Assembly: GCA_947387485.1 (NCBI GenBank)
Contig: CANDNT010000001.1
Coordinates: forward strand, 248,001 to 312,000
Direction: 5' to 3'
Length of the DNA stretch: 64,000 nucleotides
Source of the DNA: Aquimarina rhabdastrellae
Lineage (GTDB): Bacteria > Bacteroidota > Bacteroidia > Flavobacteriales > Flavobacteriaceae
Shown here in pieces: positions 27,289 through 35,846 of this stretch (positions are counted from its first letter, which is position 1; each line of letters opens with the position of its first letter). Made by a program: the position numbers and the translations under genes. Under the pieces are notes generated by a model. The model was not told where the DNA came from. It saw only the letters and a program-made list of their open reading frames with translations, and did no database searches.

Positions 27289-27328
27289 GACTCCCCTAGG
27301 TATTTTCTATAAAATATTTGGGGGAGTC
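27289..27328. terminator. intrinsic terminator, probably bidirectional
   Basis: GACTCCCC (27289-27296) pairs with GGGGAGTC (27321-27328), with an additional inner pairing TATTTT/AAAATA, followed by TATTTTT. It lies between the convergent genes ending at 27261 (+) and 27351 (-). Confidence 0.82.
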
Positions 27329-27350
27329 TATTTTTGGTTATACAATTTTA

Positions 27351-29504
27351 TTATCTAGAATAGTTATATTCATCGATCAACTCAAAAAAATCATTTTTTA
27401 AATTTTCATCAGTATTCCTTAAGTTGAATAAAACACCTCTCCAATCCAAATTATTATACATTATGTTGTATTTAAAACTTCCAATACCAGTATTCTGCTC
27501 TATCCTAAAGCCTAGCCCAGCATTATTCGGGTTATAATCTTTATAATTTATAGTATTGTGATGCATAATTACATTTGAGTTATTATGTATTTTGTTTGAG
27601 TATGAATTGTGAAGTTTATTATTATTGATAGTTAGATCTGTAATACTATTCAAGTCTAACCCTCTGTTACAGCCATTCTCACTAGATTTAAATACATTAT
27701 TAATGATATTAAAATTCTCTAAAATCAGAGGTGTGTTGTCATAATTATAAACCCAGCTACCTTCATTATTAAAATAATTATCCTTTATTATCCAATTAGA
27801 AAATCCACTTTCTCCTGTGTTACCGCCAACTTTGGCAAAGAATACACCTGTACTATAATTATTTCTATAGGTACTTCGTCCATTTAACGCTATAGTTTTA
27901 ATAGTATTACCTATAATACGAACTCGATCAACAATATTTCCAGAATTTATAACTCGTGAATATATACCATTTTCAATATCTTCAATAATGTTATTTTGAA
28001 TCAATAAATTATGCATTTTAAAATCAAATCTCACTCCTATTGAGCCTCTTTTATCATCTAATGCACTTATCTTATTATTTAAAATTGTAACATCTTTGGC
28101 AGTAAAAAGCTTAACTCCTGTACTAGTTACAATTGTATTTTGTCCATTATCTATTCTACCATGTAGTTTTATTGTATTATTTATTATAGATAAACCTTCT
28201 ATTTCATCATTATCATTTTCTGAATAAACTCCATGTCTAACTCTTTCTAGATAATTATCCTTAATCGTGATATTAGATATATCAAAATCATGATTAACCT
28301 CATTTCCTATATCAATTCCAGATCCACCATATATTTTACAATTTTGAATAATCGAGTTTTTAACTGTAAAATTTATAGTACTACCAAATGGTATCCTGTT
28401 TATATCATTAGGATCATCATTGTCTATCTCATCAATAATAGAATTTTGAAGTGTTACATTTGTACAGTACCAAAAATGTATTGGAGTCCATATATAGTCA
28501 TTATACGAATGAAATCTATCTACTATAATGTCTTCTGAATCGTTAAATCTAATTCCTTCTATTCTTGAATCATAAAAACGTAAATTCTCTACATAAATAT
28601 TTTTACTTTTCTCTATAGTCATAGCTTCATATTCTCCTTCTAAATCATTATAGTTACTTGAGAAATTATAAATATCAACGTCTTTAATTTTTAGATCTGT
28701 AACATTATCAAATCGTATTAAATTAGCTATATAATCTGAAGTAGTATCTTTTAAGCCATAAGAATGTAATCGTCCTGTGCTATTACTCCAATTACCATTA
28801 AACTTAATTCCTGTAATTGTTATGTTTTCATTGGTAGCATCTTTATTTTTTAGGATTGTAGTAGGATAAAAAGTTGATCTTAAATCATATGTTCCTTGAG
28901 CATTTATTACTTCTAAATCTTCTATATTTCTATGAGATAATAGAATAGTTTCACAATTACCTATCAATTTTATATTACTTGGTAATTCTATTGTATAGTG
29001 TATATCATATACTCCAGCCATAAAATAAATATTACCTATAGGAGACCCTATTGTACTTGCTATAGCATTATTTATTGCAATAGAATCATCCATATTGTCA
29101 TTAACTGTAGCACCAAACCACTCTAGCGAAACCATTTGGCTATTTATTCTTATATTATGTATAGGTGATGTTCCTATATCAAAAATTTGATAATTCCCTG
29201 CTTTTATTTCGCTATTTATTGTTAATTGAACTCCGTTATTTACAATGAGTTTACTCCCCTTATAAAAATTAAGTACAATTCCCTCAGGAACAATAAAATC
29301 ACCTGTGATACTCACATCTCCCTTAATTGTTATTGTCCCTTCATTTCCTAAATGAGTAATCGCATCTCCCAGAACATTATTATTCAAGTTAGATTGTTTA
29401 CTTATATCTCCTTGAATACCTCCATTAATTATGTATTCTGATGTAGTTTGTCCATTTGTAATAATCGAAATGAACATCATAAAAATTAATAACTTTTTCT
29501 TCAT
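27351..29504 (-). CDS. secreted right-handed beta-helix (pectate-lyase-fold) protein
   Basis: A 717-residue exported protein (signal peptide to about residue 18, ITNGQ). A short beta region is followed by the sequence VSLEWFGATVNDNMDDSIAINNAIAS, typical of the start of pectate-lyase-superfamily domains, and then by dozens of Asn-rich coils (ITIKDNYLERV, LSIINNTIKLHG, VTILNNKISALD, LLIQNNIIEDI, VRIIGNTIKTI) of a parallel beta helix. No T9SS sorting tail, lipobox or recognised catalytic residues were seen; it ends DEYNYSR. The substrate could be a polysaccharide, but activity is not predictable. Confidence 0.85.
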   Translation of the reverse strand: MKKKLLIFMMFISIITNGQTTSEYIINGGIQGDISKQSNLNNNVLGDAITHLGNEGTITIKGDVSITGDFIVPEGIVLNFYKGSKLIVNNGVQLTINSEIKAGNYQIFDIGTSPIHNIRINSQMVSLEWFGATVNDNMDDSIAINNAIASTIGSPIGNIYFMAGVYDIHYTIELPSNIKLIGNCETILLSHRNIEDLEVINAQGTYDLRSTFYPTTILKNKDATNENITITGIKFNGNWSNSTGRLHSYGLKDTTSDYIANLIRFDNVTDLKIKDVDIYNFSSNYNDLEGEYEAMTIEKSKNIYVENLRFYDSRIEGIRFNDSEDIIVDRFHSYNDYIWTPIHFWYCTNVTLQNSIIDEIDNDDPNDINRIPFGSTINFTVKNSIIQNCKIYGGSGIDIGNEVNHDFDISNITIKDNYLERVRHGVYSENDNDEIEGLSIINNTIKLHGRIDNGQNTIVTSTGVKLFTAKDVTILNNKISALDDKRGSIGVRFDFKMHNLLIQNNIIEDIENGIYSRVINSGNIVDRVRIIGNTIKTIALNGRSTYRNNYSTGVFFAKVGGNTGESGFSNWIIKDNYFNNEGSWVYNYDNTPLILENFNIINNVFKSSENGCNRGLDLNSITDLTINNNKLHNSYSNKIHNNSNVIMHHNTINYKDYNPNNAGLGFRIEQNTGIGSFKYNIMYNNLDWRGVLFNLRNTDENLKNDFFELIDEYNYSR

Positions 29505-29704
29505 TTTAAATTTATTTTAATTGTTGAATGTGTTATTTATTCACCTATAATAAAGAAGTTTTTTTCTATAGATGAATCATACATGCCAAAAGTATGCATT
29601 TATAAATATACCTGTATATCTTTTTCAACTAAATCAATTGAACATCCTATAAAATAAAAGTAAACCAACCTTCGTTGTCTAAAATCATTTTGATATTTTT
29701 AAAC

Positions 29705-30409
29705 ATGAAAAAATTATTGAAAATTCTAGGTTTTTTTATTGGTGGATTTTTTGCTATCATCTTATTAACCTTTATCACGCTATATCTTTCTTTAAATACC
29801 AAATTACCTCAAGGTATATCCGGTAATGAAGCAGATGCATTTGCTACCCGTATGCTTGAAGCGTTAGATTATGATAAATACAAGAACACGCGTTACTTAT
29901 CTTGGTCATTTGCTAGTCATCACTATGTATGGGATCGTAACATTGAAATTGTAACGGTATCTTGGGACGATTATAAAGTTGTTCTTAATCTTAAAAACAG
30001 TATAGCTAGTGAGGTTTCAAAAAATAATAAGTCTATAGATATTAATAAAAAAATGGTCATCCAAAAAGCACTGGATTATTTTAATAATGACTCATTTTGG
30101 TTAATTGCTCCATATAAAATCTTTGACACTGGTGTTCAACGTTCTTTAGTTACTTTAGAAAATAGTGAAGAAGCATTACTAGTACAGTATACAAAAGGAG
30201 GTTCTACTCCTGGTGATGCTTATTTATGGAAAGTTGACAAAAATTATCGCCCTAAAAGTTATAAAATGTGGGTCTCAATTCTCCCTATCAAAGGATTAGA
30301 AGCTACATGGAGTAAATGGACAACTACTCAATCAGGCGCTGTATTAAGTCAAGAACATAAAATATTAGGTTTTGGTTTACCTATCTCTAATATTAAAGCA
30401 TGGAATTAA
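29705..30409 (+). CDS. membrane-anchored protein of unknown function
   Basis: ATG at 29705 (MKKLLKILGFFIGGFFAIILLTFITLYLSL) is a better start than a TTG at 29675. The 234-residue protein has one N-terminal membrane helix and an extracytoplasmic domain with several tryptophans (RYLSWSFASHHYVWDR, VTVSWDDYKVVLNL, DSFWLIAPYKIFD, AYLWKVD). The alternation of strand-like segments suggests a small beta-rich, possibly lipid-binding, domain, but no family was recognised. No neighbouring gene clarifies its role. Confidence 0.7.
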   Translation: MKKLLKILGFFIGGFFAIILLTFITLYLSLNTKLPQGISGNEADAFATRMLEALDYDKYKNTRYLSWSFASHHYVWDRNIEIVTVSWDDYKVVLNLKNSIASEVSKNNKSIDINKKMVIQKALDYFNNDSFWLIAPYKIFDTGVQRSLVTLENSEEALLVQYTKGGSTPGDAYLWKVDKNYRPKSYKMWVSILPIKGLEATWSKWTTTQSGAVLSQEHKILGFGLPISNIKAWN

Positions 30410-30448
30410 TCCTAGGTTATTTCCATTTCTTTAAGAAAAACTAACTAT

Positions 30449-31891
30449 TTAAAATATATAAGGCATAATAAACTGAAACATTAGAATAAGTAGGACAACA
30501 GCTATTATATTAAGGAAAATTCCCACTTTTGCCATTTCTGATACTTTTACATATCCACTAGCAAATACAATAGCATTAGGTGGTGTTGCCATAGGTAGCA
30601 TAAAAGCACAACTCGAAGCGATTGTCACAGGTATTAATAGATGTAATATAGGTATGTTCAATCCTATAGCTATTCCTGCTACAACAGGAACAAAAATAGA
30701 GACTAATGCTACATTACTCATCAATTCTGTCATAAATAACATGATGGTAATTAATATTGCTGCTATTATAAAAATGCTTAGAGCTTGATTATTTGCAATA
30801 GTATTAGCTATTACTTCAATTAATCCTACATGAGATAATCCTTTGGCCAAAGCCAAACCTCCTCCAAAAAGTATTAATATACCCCAAGGTAATTTCTGAG
30901 TATCTTCCCAATCTAGTGGAAAATCTCTTTTCTTAAAACTCATAGGAACTGCAAACAAAGCTAATGCTCCTAGTACACTAATTCCTGTATCTGATAATTG
31001 TATCATTGGAAATATTGCTTTGAGCGTTGTTCTACTCATCCAAAGCGCTATAGTTATCCCGAAAATCCACAATACTCGCTTTTCGGTTGATTTCAATTTA
31101 CCCAATTTGACCAATTCCGTAGTAATCACATCTTGTGATTCCATAAAATCATCAAGGTTATTAGGATAAATCCACTTAACAATTACCCAATATACTATAG
31201 CTAACATTACAACTGCAAAAGGCACTCCTAATATCATCCAGTTTAAGAAAGAAATCTCGATTTGATATTCATTTTCAAGAAACCCTATTAAAACAGAATT
31301 TGGTGGCGTACCTATTATTGTTGCCACACCTCCTATATTAGCTGAAAAAGCAATACCTAACATAATACTTAATGCAAAATTACGATCTCCTTTTGTAAAT
31401 CCATCTTCATCATTTATCAATAATTTTATTACGGATAATGCTATAGGTAACATCACTACTGTACTTGCTGTATTACTAATCCACATACTCATAAAGGCTG
31501 TAGCAATCATAAATCCTAAAATCACCCGATTAGGACTTGTTCCTGTATATTTTATAATCGTGAGTGCTATACGTTTATGTAATGATACTTTTTCTAGTGC
31601 TAATGCCATTACAAAACCTCCAAAGAATAAAAATATAATAGGACTTCCGTAGTATTGTGTTACATCTTTTATCGGTAGTATATTAAATAACGGAAACAAA
31701 ATAATTGGTAATAATGCTGTTACTGATATTGAAACCGCTTCTGTAATCCACCAAATAATCATCCATAAAGCTACTGCTATTACATCATCTGCTTGTGGGG
31801 AAATAAGTGTAAAAGGAAGAAATGTTACTAAACTAAAAATTACTGGCCCTAACAGTAATCCTATTTTCTTTGATGGAAATTGTGCTTTCAA
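30449..31891 (-). CDS. SLC13/DASS family sodium:anion (dicarboxylate) symporter
   Basis: A 480-residue polytopic membrane protein with about 12 hydrophobic segments and the DASS signatures: WMIIWWITEAVSISVTALLPIILFPLFNI, the first substrate motif SNTASTVVMLPIA near residue 134, and in the second half ELMSNVALVSIFVPVV and MATPPNAIVFASGY. Members import succinate, citrate or sulfate with Na+; the substrate here is open. The predicted start is a TTG (reads as MKAQFPSKK). It stands apart from the LytTR genes upstream by 101 bases, so regulation by that system is possible. Confidence 0.92.
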   Translation of the reverse strand: MKAQFPSKKIGLLLGPVIFSLVTFLPFTLISPQADDVIAVALWMIIWWITEAVSISVTALLPIILFPLFNILPIKDVTQYYGSPIIFLFFGGFVMALALEKVSLHKRIALTIIKYTGTSPNRVILGFMIATAFMSMWISNTASTVVMLPIALSVIKLLINDEDGFTKGDRNFALSIMLGIAFSANIGGVATIIGTPPNSVLIGFLENEYQIEISFLNWMILGVPFAVVMLAIVYWVIVKWIYPNNLDDFMESQDVITTELVKLGKLKSTEKRVLWIFGITIALWMSRTTLKAIFPMIQLSDTGISVLGALALFAVPMSFKKRDFPLDWEDTQKLPWGILILFGGGLALAKGLSHVGLIEVIANTIANNQALSIFIIAAILITIMLFMTELMSNVALVSIFVPVVAGIAIGLNIPILHLLIPVTIASSCAFMLPMATPPNAIVFASGYVKVSEMAKVGIFLNIIAVVLLILMFQFIMPYIF

Positions 31892-31992
31892 TCGTATACA
31901 AGTATTGATTAAGAAGTCAAGATACTAGAAGTGTTATCAATATGCAAATCGATATTCTATCATTCTACTATCTAATTTTATCCAATATTTCT

Positions 31993-32709
31993 TTATAACT
32001 GTGATAACAACTGTACAATTGACTTTCTATAATTTCTACTAATGGATAAACTCTTTTTATCTATTGTGATGTGTTCATTAGTAAAAGAATCTATCTTATT
32101 TATCGCTACAATAAAAGAACGATGTATTCTCAAGAACTCTTTTTTAGGTAATCTAGCTTCTATATTTGTTATTGTTTCTCTAGTAATAATTGTTTTTTGT
32201 GTAGTGTGTATCTTTAGATAATCTTGTAAGCTTTCTATATACAATACTTCTTCAAAACTTACTTTAACCATTTTTCGTTCAGATCTAACAAAAATAAAAT
32301 CATTACGATCTAGTTCTTCTGCTTTATCATATGAGGGTATTTTATAATTGCATTCTCCAACAAATTTTTGTACTGCTTGTATTAATCGCTCTAGCGAAAT
32401 AGGTTTAAGTATATAATCTACTGCTTGTAAATCAAATCCATCTACAGCATACTCTCTATATGCTGTTGTAAAAATCACCTTTGTTTCTTTGGGAATCATT
32501 TTTGCAAAAGACAATCCACTAACTTCTGGCATATTGATATCTAGAAAAATTAAATCTGGCTGCCTATCATTGAGTACAGCTATGGCTTCTATCGCATTCT
32601 TACAGATACCTATAATTTCGATATTATCAATTTTACCTAAATGTATTTCTAAAATTTCTCTTGCTGTAGGTTCATCATCTACAATGATACAGGTATAAAT
32701 CTTCTTCAT
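31993..32709 (-). CDS. LytTR-family response regulator
   Basis: A 238-residue regulator with a receiver domain (Asp11/Asp12 pocket, phospho-acceptor Asp57 in IFLDINMP, IFTTAY and LKPIS) and a C-terminal LytTR DNA-binding domain (FIFVRSERKMVKVSFEEVLYIESLQDYLKIH, FLRIHRSFIVAINKID). Its ATG overlaps the stop codon of the kinase gene by one base (TAATG), so translation is coupled. It is the second LytTR pair in the window and shares the architecture, not close identity, of the pair at 17929-19680. Confidence 0.94.
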   Translation of the reverse strand: MKKIYTCIIVDDEPTAREILEIHLGKIDNIEIIGICKNAIEAIAVLNDRQPDLIFLDINMPEVSGLSFAKMIPKETKVIFTTAYREYAVDGFDLQAVDYILKPISLERLIQAVQKFVGECNYKIPSYDKAEELDRNDFIFVRSERKMVKVSFEEVLYIESLQDYLKIHTTQKTIITRETITNIEARLPKKEFLRIHRSFIVAINKIDSFTNEHITIDKKSLSISRNYRKSIVQLLSQL

Positions 32710-33770
32710 TATGCATTAATATTTGGTAATTCCAATTTGATAGCATACCATCCATTATCACATACTATCTGTAACTCATAATTATCTTTAAACAATAGAT
32801 CTAATCGTTTTCTTATATTGTCTAAGCCTAATCCATTTGAATCTCTTTTTTCATCAAGAGTTTCTTTTATTGTATTCTTAATACCAAACATTAACCCTTC
32901 ATCAGTTACATTTAATGTCATTTTTATTGTTAAAAAACCATTTACAATGCTTCCGTGTTTAAATGCATTTTCAACAAATGGTATAAATAACATAGGTGGA
33001 ATCTTATAATTAAAAGGAATTTGTCCTTTTTTAAAACTCACATTTAGTGTATCCTTAAATCTTATCTTTTCTAACTCTAAGTATTCCTCTATATGGAGTA
33101 ATTCTTTTTCTAAACTCACACTAGGCTTTTGCACTTGATAGAGTATGTAATCTAATAGGTTTGATAGTTTAAGGATAATCTCTGGTGTATAATCAGATTT
33201 TTTAAGTGCAAACCCATAAATCGTGTTTAAGGTATTAAACAAAAAATGTGGATGGATCTGTTTTTTTAAATAGGATAATTCTTGATTTTTTAGTTCTAAT
33301 TGTGTTTCTAGTATTTTATTTTCAAGCTCTTTATTACGTGTTAAAGCTTGAAAATTATGTTGTATCAAATTCACAAAACTTACCAATCCTACAATGAGAT
33401 AAATTAAGATAAGTACAAAAGCAAAATTTCTACTCATTACGGGTACATTAGCAATATTCAATCTCGATAAAAAAATAAAGCTTCCGTAAATAGTTAATAT
33501 AATAAAATAGGTAGAAAATACTAAGGTATACAAACTGTATAGTACAAAGTGCCAATATCTTTTGTTTAATAAATACTTTGGGATCAAGTAATAGATAAAA
33601 AAATAAGCCGTGATCATGGTAGCAGGCAAGAGAAAACTTGAAAACCAAAAAACATATGCTGTATTAGTTGCATTGTAACTAAAAAAGTAGACATAAAAAA
33701 ACCATACTCCTATCCAGAATACGATATGTATAGGTATAAATCTTGCTTTTTTAAATTGTATGATGTCCAT
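32709..33770 (-). CDS. LytS-type sensor histidine kinase
   Basis: ATG at 33770 (MDIIQFKKARF) is preferred to a TTG at 33779. The 353-residue kinase has four membrane segments (about 13-31, 40-63, 73-100, 115-138), a short coiled linker, phospho-acceptor His175 (KKQIHPHFLFNTLNTIYGF) and an ATPase domain with FVENAFKHG and GLGLDNIRKRLDLLF. It has no large extracytoplasmic domain, so the signal is probably membrane-borne or a small molecule. It is cotranscribed with its regulator. Confidence 0.93.
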   Translation of the reverse strand: MDIIQFKKARFIPIHIVFWIGVWFFYVYFFSYNATNTAYVFWFSSFLLPATMITAYFFIYYLIPKYLLNKRYWHFVLYSLYTLVFSTYFIILTIYGSFIFLSRLNIANVPVMSRNFAFVLILIYLIVGLVSFVNLIQHNFQALTRNKELENKILETQLELKNQELSYLKKQIHPHFLFNTLNTIYGFALKKSDYTPEIILKLSNLLDYILYQVQKPSVSLEKELLHIEEYLELEKIRFKDTLNVSFKKGQIPFNYKIPPMLFIPFVENAFKHGSIVNGFLTIKMTLNVTDEGLMFGIKNTIKETLDEKRDSNGLGLDNIRKRLDLLFKDNYELQIVCDNGWYAIKLELPNINA

Positions 33771-33947
33771 ATTATGCAAGATTTAAATTTATAAAAAGTA
33801 ATCCTATTATTTTGCGATTAATAACCAATTTTGCCCTTGTTTTTACATTTTAACCTCATTGAATGCAATTCTAAGCTTTAATTTGGTATTTTATCCCTTT
33901 AAATTGCGCTCTCATCTCATATTAATTTTTTAGAGCGTTCATTATAA

Positions 33948-33955
33948 TAGTTTTG
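33948..33955 (+). promoter_or_regulatory. -7 promoter element (TAGTTTTG)
   Basis: A TAnnTTTG match stands 28 bases before the ATG of the ExbB/MotA-like gene; the -33 side is only T-rich. Confidence 0.4.
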
Positions 33956-33983
33956 AGATATTAATCATTAAAACTAAAATACT

Positions 33984-34358
33984 ATGACAGATTTAATTAA
34001 CAGATTAATCGAAGGTGGGCCTTTTTTTATGTTTCCTATTCTTGCCTTATTTATTACCATAATAGTAATAACGGCACGTGGTTTATTTCAACCTAATTAC
34101 AATGCCAAAGCTAAAAAGTTTATCCATTCTATAGCTTTATTTACTGTAGTTTGGGGTATTATGGGACAAGTTATAGGTCTAATAGAAGGATTTGATACTA
34201 TTCATTTTCAAAATGACGCTTCTATTCAAATGTTAGCAGGTGGTATTAAAATAACTTTTTTACCTACGCTATTTGGTTTATTAACCTTCTTAATTTCTAG
34301 AATTAGTATTTTTATTTTGGATTTAAAAAGTATTGATAAACAAACTCAAACTAACTAA
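33984..34358 (+). CDS. small MotA/TolQ/ExbB-like membrane protein
   Basis: A 124-residue protein with three hydrophobic segments (about 13-31, 47-64, 82-111). GGPFFMFPILALFITIIVITARGLFQ and the later GGIKITFLPTLFGLLTFLISR resemble the first and last transmembrane regions of ExbB/TolQ/MotA proton-channel subunits, with the cytoplasmic middle shortened. No ExbD/TolR or MotB partner is adjacent, so the energising role is uncertain. It is monocistronic, with its own -7 box and a terminator. Confidence 0.68.
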   Translation: MTDLINRLIEGGPFFMFPILALFITIIVITARGLFQPNYNAKAKKFIHSIALFTVVWGIMGQVIGLIEGFDTIHFQNDASIQMLAGGIKITFLPTLFGLLTFLISRISIFILDLKSIDKQTQTN

Positions 34359-34372
34359 AGTAATTAGTTTTT

Positions 34373-34408
34373 AAAAAAGCTACCAAAGTATTATTTGATA
34401 GCTTTTTT
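34373..34408 (+). terminator. intrinsic terminator
   Basis: AAAAAAGCTA-c-CAAA pairs with TTTG-a-TAGCTTTTTT around a short loop and ends in a T-tract, 15 bases past the ExbB/MotA-like gene and before the convergent gene at 34444. Confidence 0.82.
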
Positions 34409-34443
34409 AATTTTTGCTTAATCAATTTTATTTTAATTAGCTT

Positions 34444-34740
34444 CTATCCTATTATTGTCATTTCGTTAAGTTGAAAATCTTCTACAGCACCATCAGTAGC
34501 TTTTAAATATGCTACTAGATGATCGTTATTCATATGTTTTTGCCATAACTCTTTTGAAGCCCAGTTTTCATAAAACAAAAACAGGTTTTCGTTTTCATTA
34601 TCTTGATGTAAATCATAATTGATACATCCTTCTTCTGTTCTTGTTATAGCTATGAGCTTCAATAATTCTGTTTTAACTAATTCTCTTTTCTCTTCTTTTG
34701 CTAAAACTCTTGCAACGATTGTTAATTGTTGATTTGCCAT
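34444..34740 (-). CDS. putative quinol monooxygenase (ABM family)
   Basis: A 98-residue protein with the antibiotic-biosynthesis-monooxygenase ferredoxin-like fold: LTIVARVLAKEEKRELVKTELLKLIAITRTEEGCINYDLHQDNENENLFLFYENWASKELWQKHMNNDHLVAYLKA. Relatives such as YgiN oxidise quinols or small aromatic compounds without a metal cofactor. It lies 20 bases downstream of the frameshifted nitroreductase on the same strand, and the divergent HxlR regulator completes a typical quinone/electrophile-detoxification layout. Confidence 0.88.
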   Translation of the reverse strand: MANQQLTIVARVLAKEEKRELVKTELLKLIAITRTEEGCINYDLHQDNENENLFLFYENWASKELWQKHMNNDHLVAYLKATDGAVEDFQLNEMTIIG

Positions 34741-34760
34741 GTTCTTGAATAATTATATGA

Positions 34761-35359
34761 TTAAATTGATGTTATTACTTGAGCTATTGGGTTTCTTGAT
34801 TTAGGTGTTTTATTTATTTGATTAAAATCTTCTCCATCTCTATACCCTATAGCTACGGCTACAAGTTCACTATAATCTTTTTGCCCTAATATTTCATCGT
34901 ATTTTTCTGGTTCAATTCCTTCCATCGGTGTAGAGTCAATTTTCATTTCTGCACAAGCACTTAAAAATACACCCAAGGCTAAATATACTTGCTTATCAAA
35001 CCAAGCTTTAATCTCTGATTCTGGTTTGGGTTTTAAAAACTGTTTATAATACCCTACTGCTCCTTCTGGAAGTGTTGCTGTTATTTGCTTTTCAAATAAT
35101 TCAATATTGTTTATACGACTAAATACCACTACAGTATCACATTGCTCAACTTTTTTATCGTTAAAAAACGAAGCTTTTGCTAATTGCTGTTTTGTTTTCT
35201 CATCAGAAATTAACGTGAACTTCCATGGTTGACTATTAATTGATGAAGGACTTAGTCTTAATATTTCTTTTAATTCTTCTATTTTATTAGGTGCTATTTT
35301 TTTGAATGGTCATACATCTTGGTTGTATAACGCCATTGCATTGCTTCTTTAAAATTCAT
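34761..35359 (-). pseudogene. NfsB-like nitroreductase/NAD(P)H oxidoreductase interrupted by a frameshift
   Basis: The conserved N-terminus starts at ATG 35359 (MNFKEAMQWRYTTKMYDHSKK) and stops at a TAG after 21 residues. Reading one base back at a run of seven A (35297-35303, T on the plus strand) restores the family sequence (IAPNKIEELKEILRLSPSSINSQPWKFTLISDEK...), which joins without gap to the frame ending at 34761 (NPIAQVITSI). One extra A would give an intact FMN-dependent nitroreductase of about 199 residues. The rest shows no other damage, so this is a recent mutation, a sequencing error in a homopolymer, or a slippage-controlled gene. A GTG within the frame at 35129 is not a credible natural start. 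Confidence 0.85.
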
Positions 35360-35379
35360 ATTTTTGTAATAATTATTAA

Positions 35380-35396
35380 ACTATATTTTTTATAGT
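35380..35396. promoter_or_regulatory. operator-like dyad 1 (ACTATA-N5-TATAGT)
   Basis: A perfect 6-bp inverted repeat with a T5 spacer in the divergent region between the nitroreductase and the HxlR regulator, 21 bases upstream of the nitroreductase ATG. It has the same half-sites as the neighbouring dyad, as expected for a dimeric HxlR regulator. Confidence 0.5.
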
Positions 35397-35401
35397 AACA
35401 A

Positions 35402-35415
35402 AACTATATATAGTT
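35402..35415. promoter_or_regulatory. operator-like dyad 2 (AACTATATATAGTT)
   Basis: A perfect 14-bp palindrome that contains the same ACTATA/TATAGT half-sites with no spacer, six bases from dyad 1 and 62 bases before the regulator ATG. Binding by the HxlR protein is inferred. Confidence 0.5.
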
Positions 35416-35477
35416 GTATTGTTATGCAATAACGGTCAAAAAGGATAGTTTAATTTTTTTATTCAAAAACAGATCAG

Positions 35478-35822
35478 ATGTATACTATTAAAGGAAAAAA
35501 ATATCCATGCTGTACCAGCGTTACCATGGGTATTATAGGTGGTAAATGGAAAACAGTTATTTTATATTATTTAATTGCAGGTCCTTTGCGATATAATGAA
35601 TTAAGAAAAAATATGAAGACTGTTACTGAACGTACTTTAAGTTTACAGTTACAAAAATTAGAAGAAGATGGTGTTATCTTACGCACTGTTTATACTTCAA
35701 AACCTCCTTTAAAAGTTGAGTACTCTCTAACAGATTTTGGAAAAACTCTAATTCCGTTATTACAAGCTATTGCGGATTGGGGAGATTATGTAGTAGCAAA
35801 TCATAATGATCAAGCCTCTTAA
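35478..35822 (+). CDS. HxlR-family winged-helix transcriptional regulator
   Basis: A 114-residue DNA-binding protein. The HxlR signature starts with cysteines 11-12 (YPCCTSVTMGIIGGKWKTVILYYL), then GPLRYNELRKNMKTVTERTLSLQLQKLEEDGVILR (helix-turn-helix and wing) and VEYSLTDFGKTLIPLLQAI. Regulators of this family with an N-terminal cysteine, such as YodB and HypR, sense quinones or disulphide stress and control divergent nitroreductase genes. The layout here is the same, supporting redox control of the 34444-35359 genes, with two dyads in the shared promoter region. Confidence 0.92.
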   Translation: MYTIKGKKYPCCTSVTMGIIGGKWKTVILYYLIAGPLRYNELRKNMKTVTERTLSLQLQKLEEDGVILRTVYTSKPPLKVEYSLTDFGKTLIPLLQAIADWGDYVVANHNDQAS

Positions 35823-35846
35823 TTATAAAAAACTCCATTAATATTC

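Noticed and set aside
34761-35129. A stand-alone 122-residue protein starting at GTG 35129
   Set aside because: It would begin in the middle of a nitroreductase fold; the upstream DNA encodes the missing half in the adjacent frame.
35421-35433. GTTAT-GCA-ATAAC inverted repeat near the HxlR gene
   Set aside because: A short AT-rich dyad without the half-sites of the neighbouring pair; may be chance.
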